Shown here piece after piece: positions 39,535 through 40,222 of a stretch of DNA of 40,222 nucleotides. Under the pieces are notes generated by a model. The model ran no database searches. It was not told where the DNA came from and saw nothing but the letters and a program-made list of their open reading frames with translations. The translations under genes and the position numbers were made by a program. Position 1 is the stretch's first letter; each line of letters starts with the position of its first letter. The stretch is taken from NCBI GenBank assembly GCA_903847385.1, contig CAINDO010000421.1:1-40222 (forward strand), in the 5' to 3' direction. This stretch comes from an uncultured Myxococcales bacterium. Lineage in GTDB: Bacteria > Myxococcota_A > Bradymonadia > UBA7976 > UBA1532.

Positions 39535-40222
39535 TCAGGGGGCACGATACGCCGGCGGCAGGGTGCGATCCATCTCGCGCTTCACCCAGGCGCATACGGA
39601 GTCCGTGCCGGCGGCGACCTCGGTCCGTGCGCGCGCGACGGCCTCGGCGATCTTTGCCGGCTCGACGCCCGCGCGCACCGCGTTCTCGGCCAGGCGCCAG
39701 GCGGCGTAGCACCGCGCCGGAGCCCCGCCCGAGGCCAGGGCCCGCGTGTAGAGCTGCGTCGCGGAGAACTCCAGCTCTCCGCCCGTCCGGGCGTCCCCAC
39801 TGGCCAGCCAGGCCCGCACGAGCCAGTCCGAAGGGCGCTCCGCGGCCCGCAGCGCCCGCCAATGGGGCTGCGCCGCCTCCACCACCCCCCCGCGCTCGAA
39901 GGCCAGCGCCAAGAGGCCGCGGAGGGCGTCCTTCAAGGCCGGCTCCCCCTCTCCGGCGAGCGCCCGCTCCGCCGCCGCCAGCTCCGTGGCGTCCGGCACG
40001 GTGGTGTGGCAGGCGTGGTCCAGGGCGACCGCCAGGGACGTGTACAGCGGCAGCCGCGCGGCCTGCGCCGGGGGCAGACCGGCGACGTCCGCCTGCTCCG
40101 TGCGGAGCGCGGCGACGGCCTCGCGCCACTCGGCGGCCTCGGCCTCGGCCAGGGGGCACGGGCGCGGCGCGAGCAGCGAGAAAGCCGGCGCGGCGGAGGC
40201 CGGCGCGGAGGCCGGCGCAGAG
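39535..40222 (-). CDS. Helical repeat protein of unknown function (5' part beyond window)
   Basis: The frame is open from the right window edge to a stop at 39535, giving about 228 residues with the start missing; a GTG at 39999 exists internally but the frame continues well above it. The first visible residues are an Ala/Pro/Ser repeat (about 12-bp DNA repeats at 40183-40222), like a lipoprotein tether. Then come helices (EAEAAEWREAVAALRTEQ, LYTSLAVALDHACHTT) and TPR-like pairs (ALRGLLALAFERGGVVEAAQ, ATQLYTRALASGGAPARCYAAWRLAENAVRAG). Only two or three cysteines are present. It is followed 9 bp later by the Cys-rich lipoprotein and probably shares its operon. Confidence 0.7.
   Translation of the reverse strand, partial: SAPASAPASAAPAFSLLAPRPCPLAEAEAAEWREAVAALRTEQADVAGLPPAQAARLPLYTSLAVALDHACHTTVPDATELAAAERALAGEGEPALKDALRGLLALAFERGGVVEAAQPHWRALRAAERPSDWLVRAWLASGDARTGGELEFSATQLYTRALASGGAPARCYAAWRLAENAVRAGVEPAKIAEAVARARTEVAAGTDSVCAWVKREMDRTLPPAYRAP

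Overview
The window is very GC-rich throughout and reads like a chromosome segment of a Myxococcota-type (broad deltaproteobacterial) bacterium. The reasons are the dense set of PAS/GAF/REC histidine kinases, a TPR/cyclic-nucleotide-domain protein, tandem ArsA-type ATPases, and a long Cys-rich lipoprotein with an Asp/Gly/Ala-rich linker. This assignment is an inference from gene style; there is no rRNA or tRNA to anchor it. No stretch longer than about 230 bp lacks a gene. I saw no CRISPR array, intact insertion sequence, tRNA, rRNA or phage gene.

Layout. (1) 1-2463, minus: a DUF802/MotA-ExbB-like membrane protein cut by the window edge, then a methyl-accepting chemotaxis protein. (2) 2652-11347: a signalling block of five proteins: a TPR-PAS kinase with an eroded ATP site, a divergent three-gene operon of REC-PAS-kinase, GAF-kinase and REC-HisKA_2 kinase joined by start/stop overlaps, and a convergent membrane PAS-HisKA_2 kinase. 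None carries a DNA-binding output domain. (3) 11509-11730: a small two-helix membrane protein.

(4) 11653-20587, all minus: in transcription order a dienelactone hydrolase, a DUF3348-like protein, a TPR protein with two cNMP-binding domains, two ArsA/Get3-like ATPases, and a molybdate operon (HTH-PBP regulator, ModA, ModB, ModC). The two ArsA proteins have complementary P-loop changes that suggest an obligate heterodimer with one working ATP site. I think this cNMP/ArsA locus is the most interesting part of the window. (5) 20673-21137, minus: an EVE-domain protein. (6) 21274-26240, plus: a peptide-type ABC importer with one ATPase gene, followed by an antitoxin remnant.

(7) 26640-31573: a DinB-like protein, a DUF4328 membrane protein, a divergent HemF-like coproporphyrinogen oxidase, a two-domain glycosyltransferase and a small membrane protein. 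(8) 31732-35691: an ABC-F translation ATPase, a DMT-type transporter, an alpha-helical repeat protein and a TIGR02300-type zinc-ribbon protein. (9) 35820-37093, plus: a flavin reductase translationally coupled to a sirtuin. (10) 37056-40222, minus: a HEAT-like lipoprotein, a lipoprotein with six 8-Cys modules, and a partial protein running off the right edge.

Gene style. Eight gene pairs overlap by 4 bp (ATGA, TTGA or GTGA), which implies translational coupling. Starts fall into two visible classes: genes with a strong Shine-Dalgarno sequence, and genes with none but with a -10-like hexamer 6-8 bp before the start codon, which would give leaderless transcripts.
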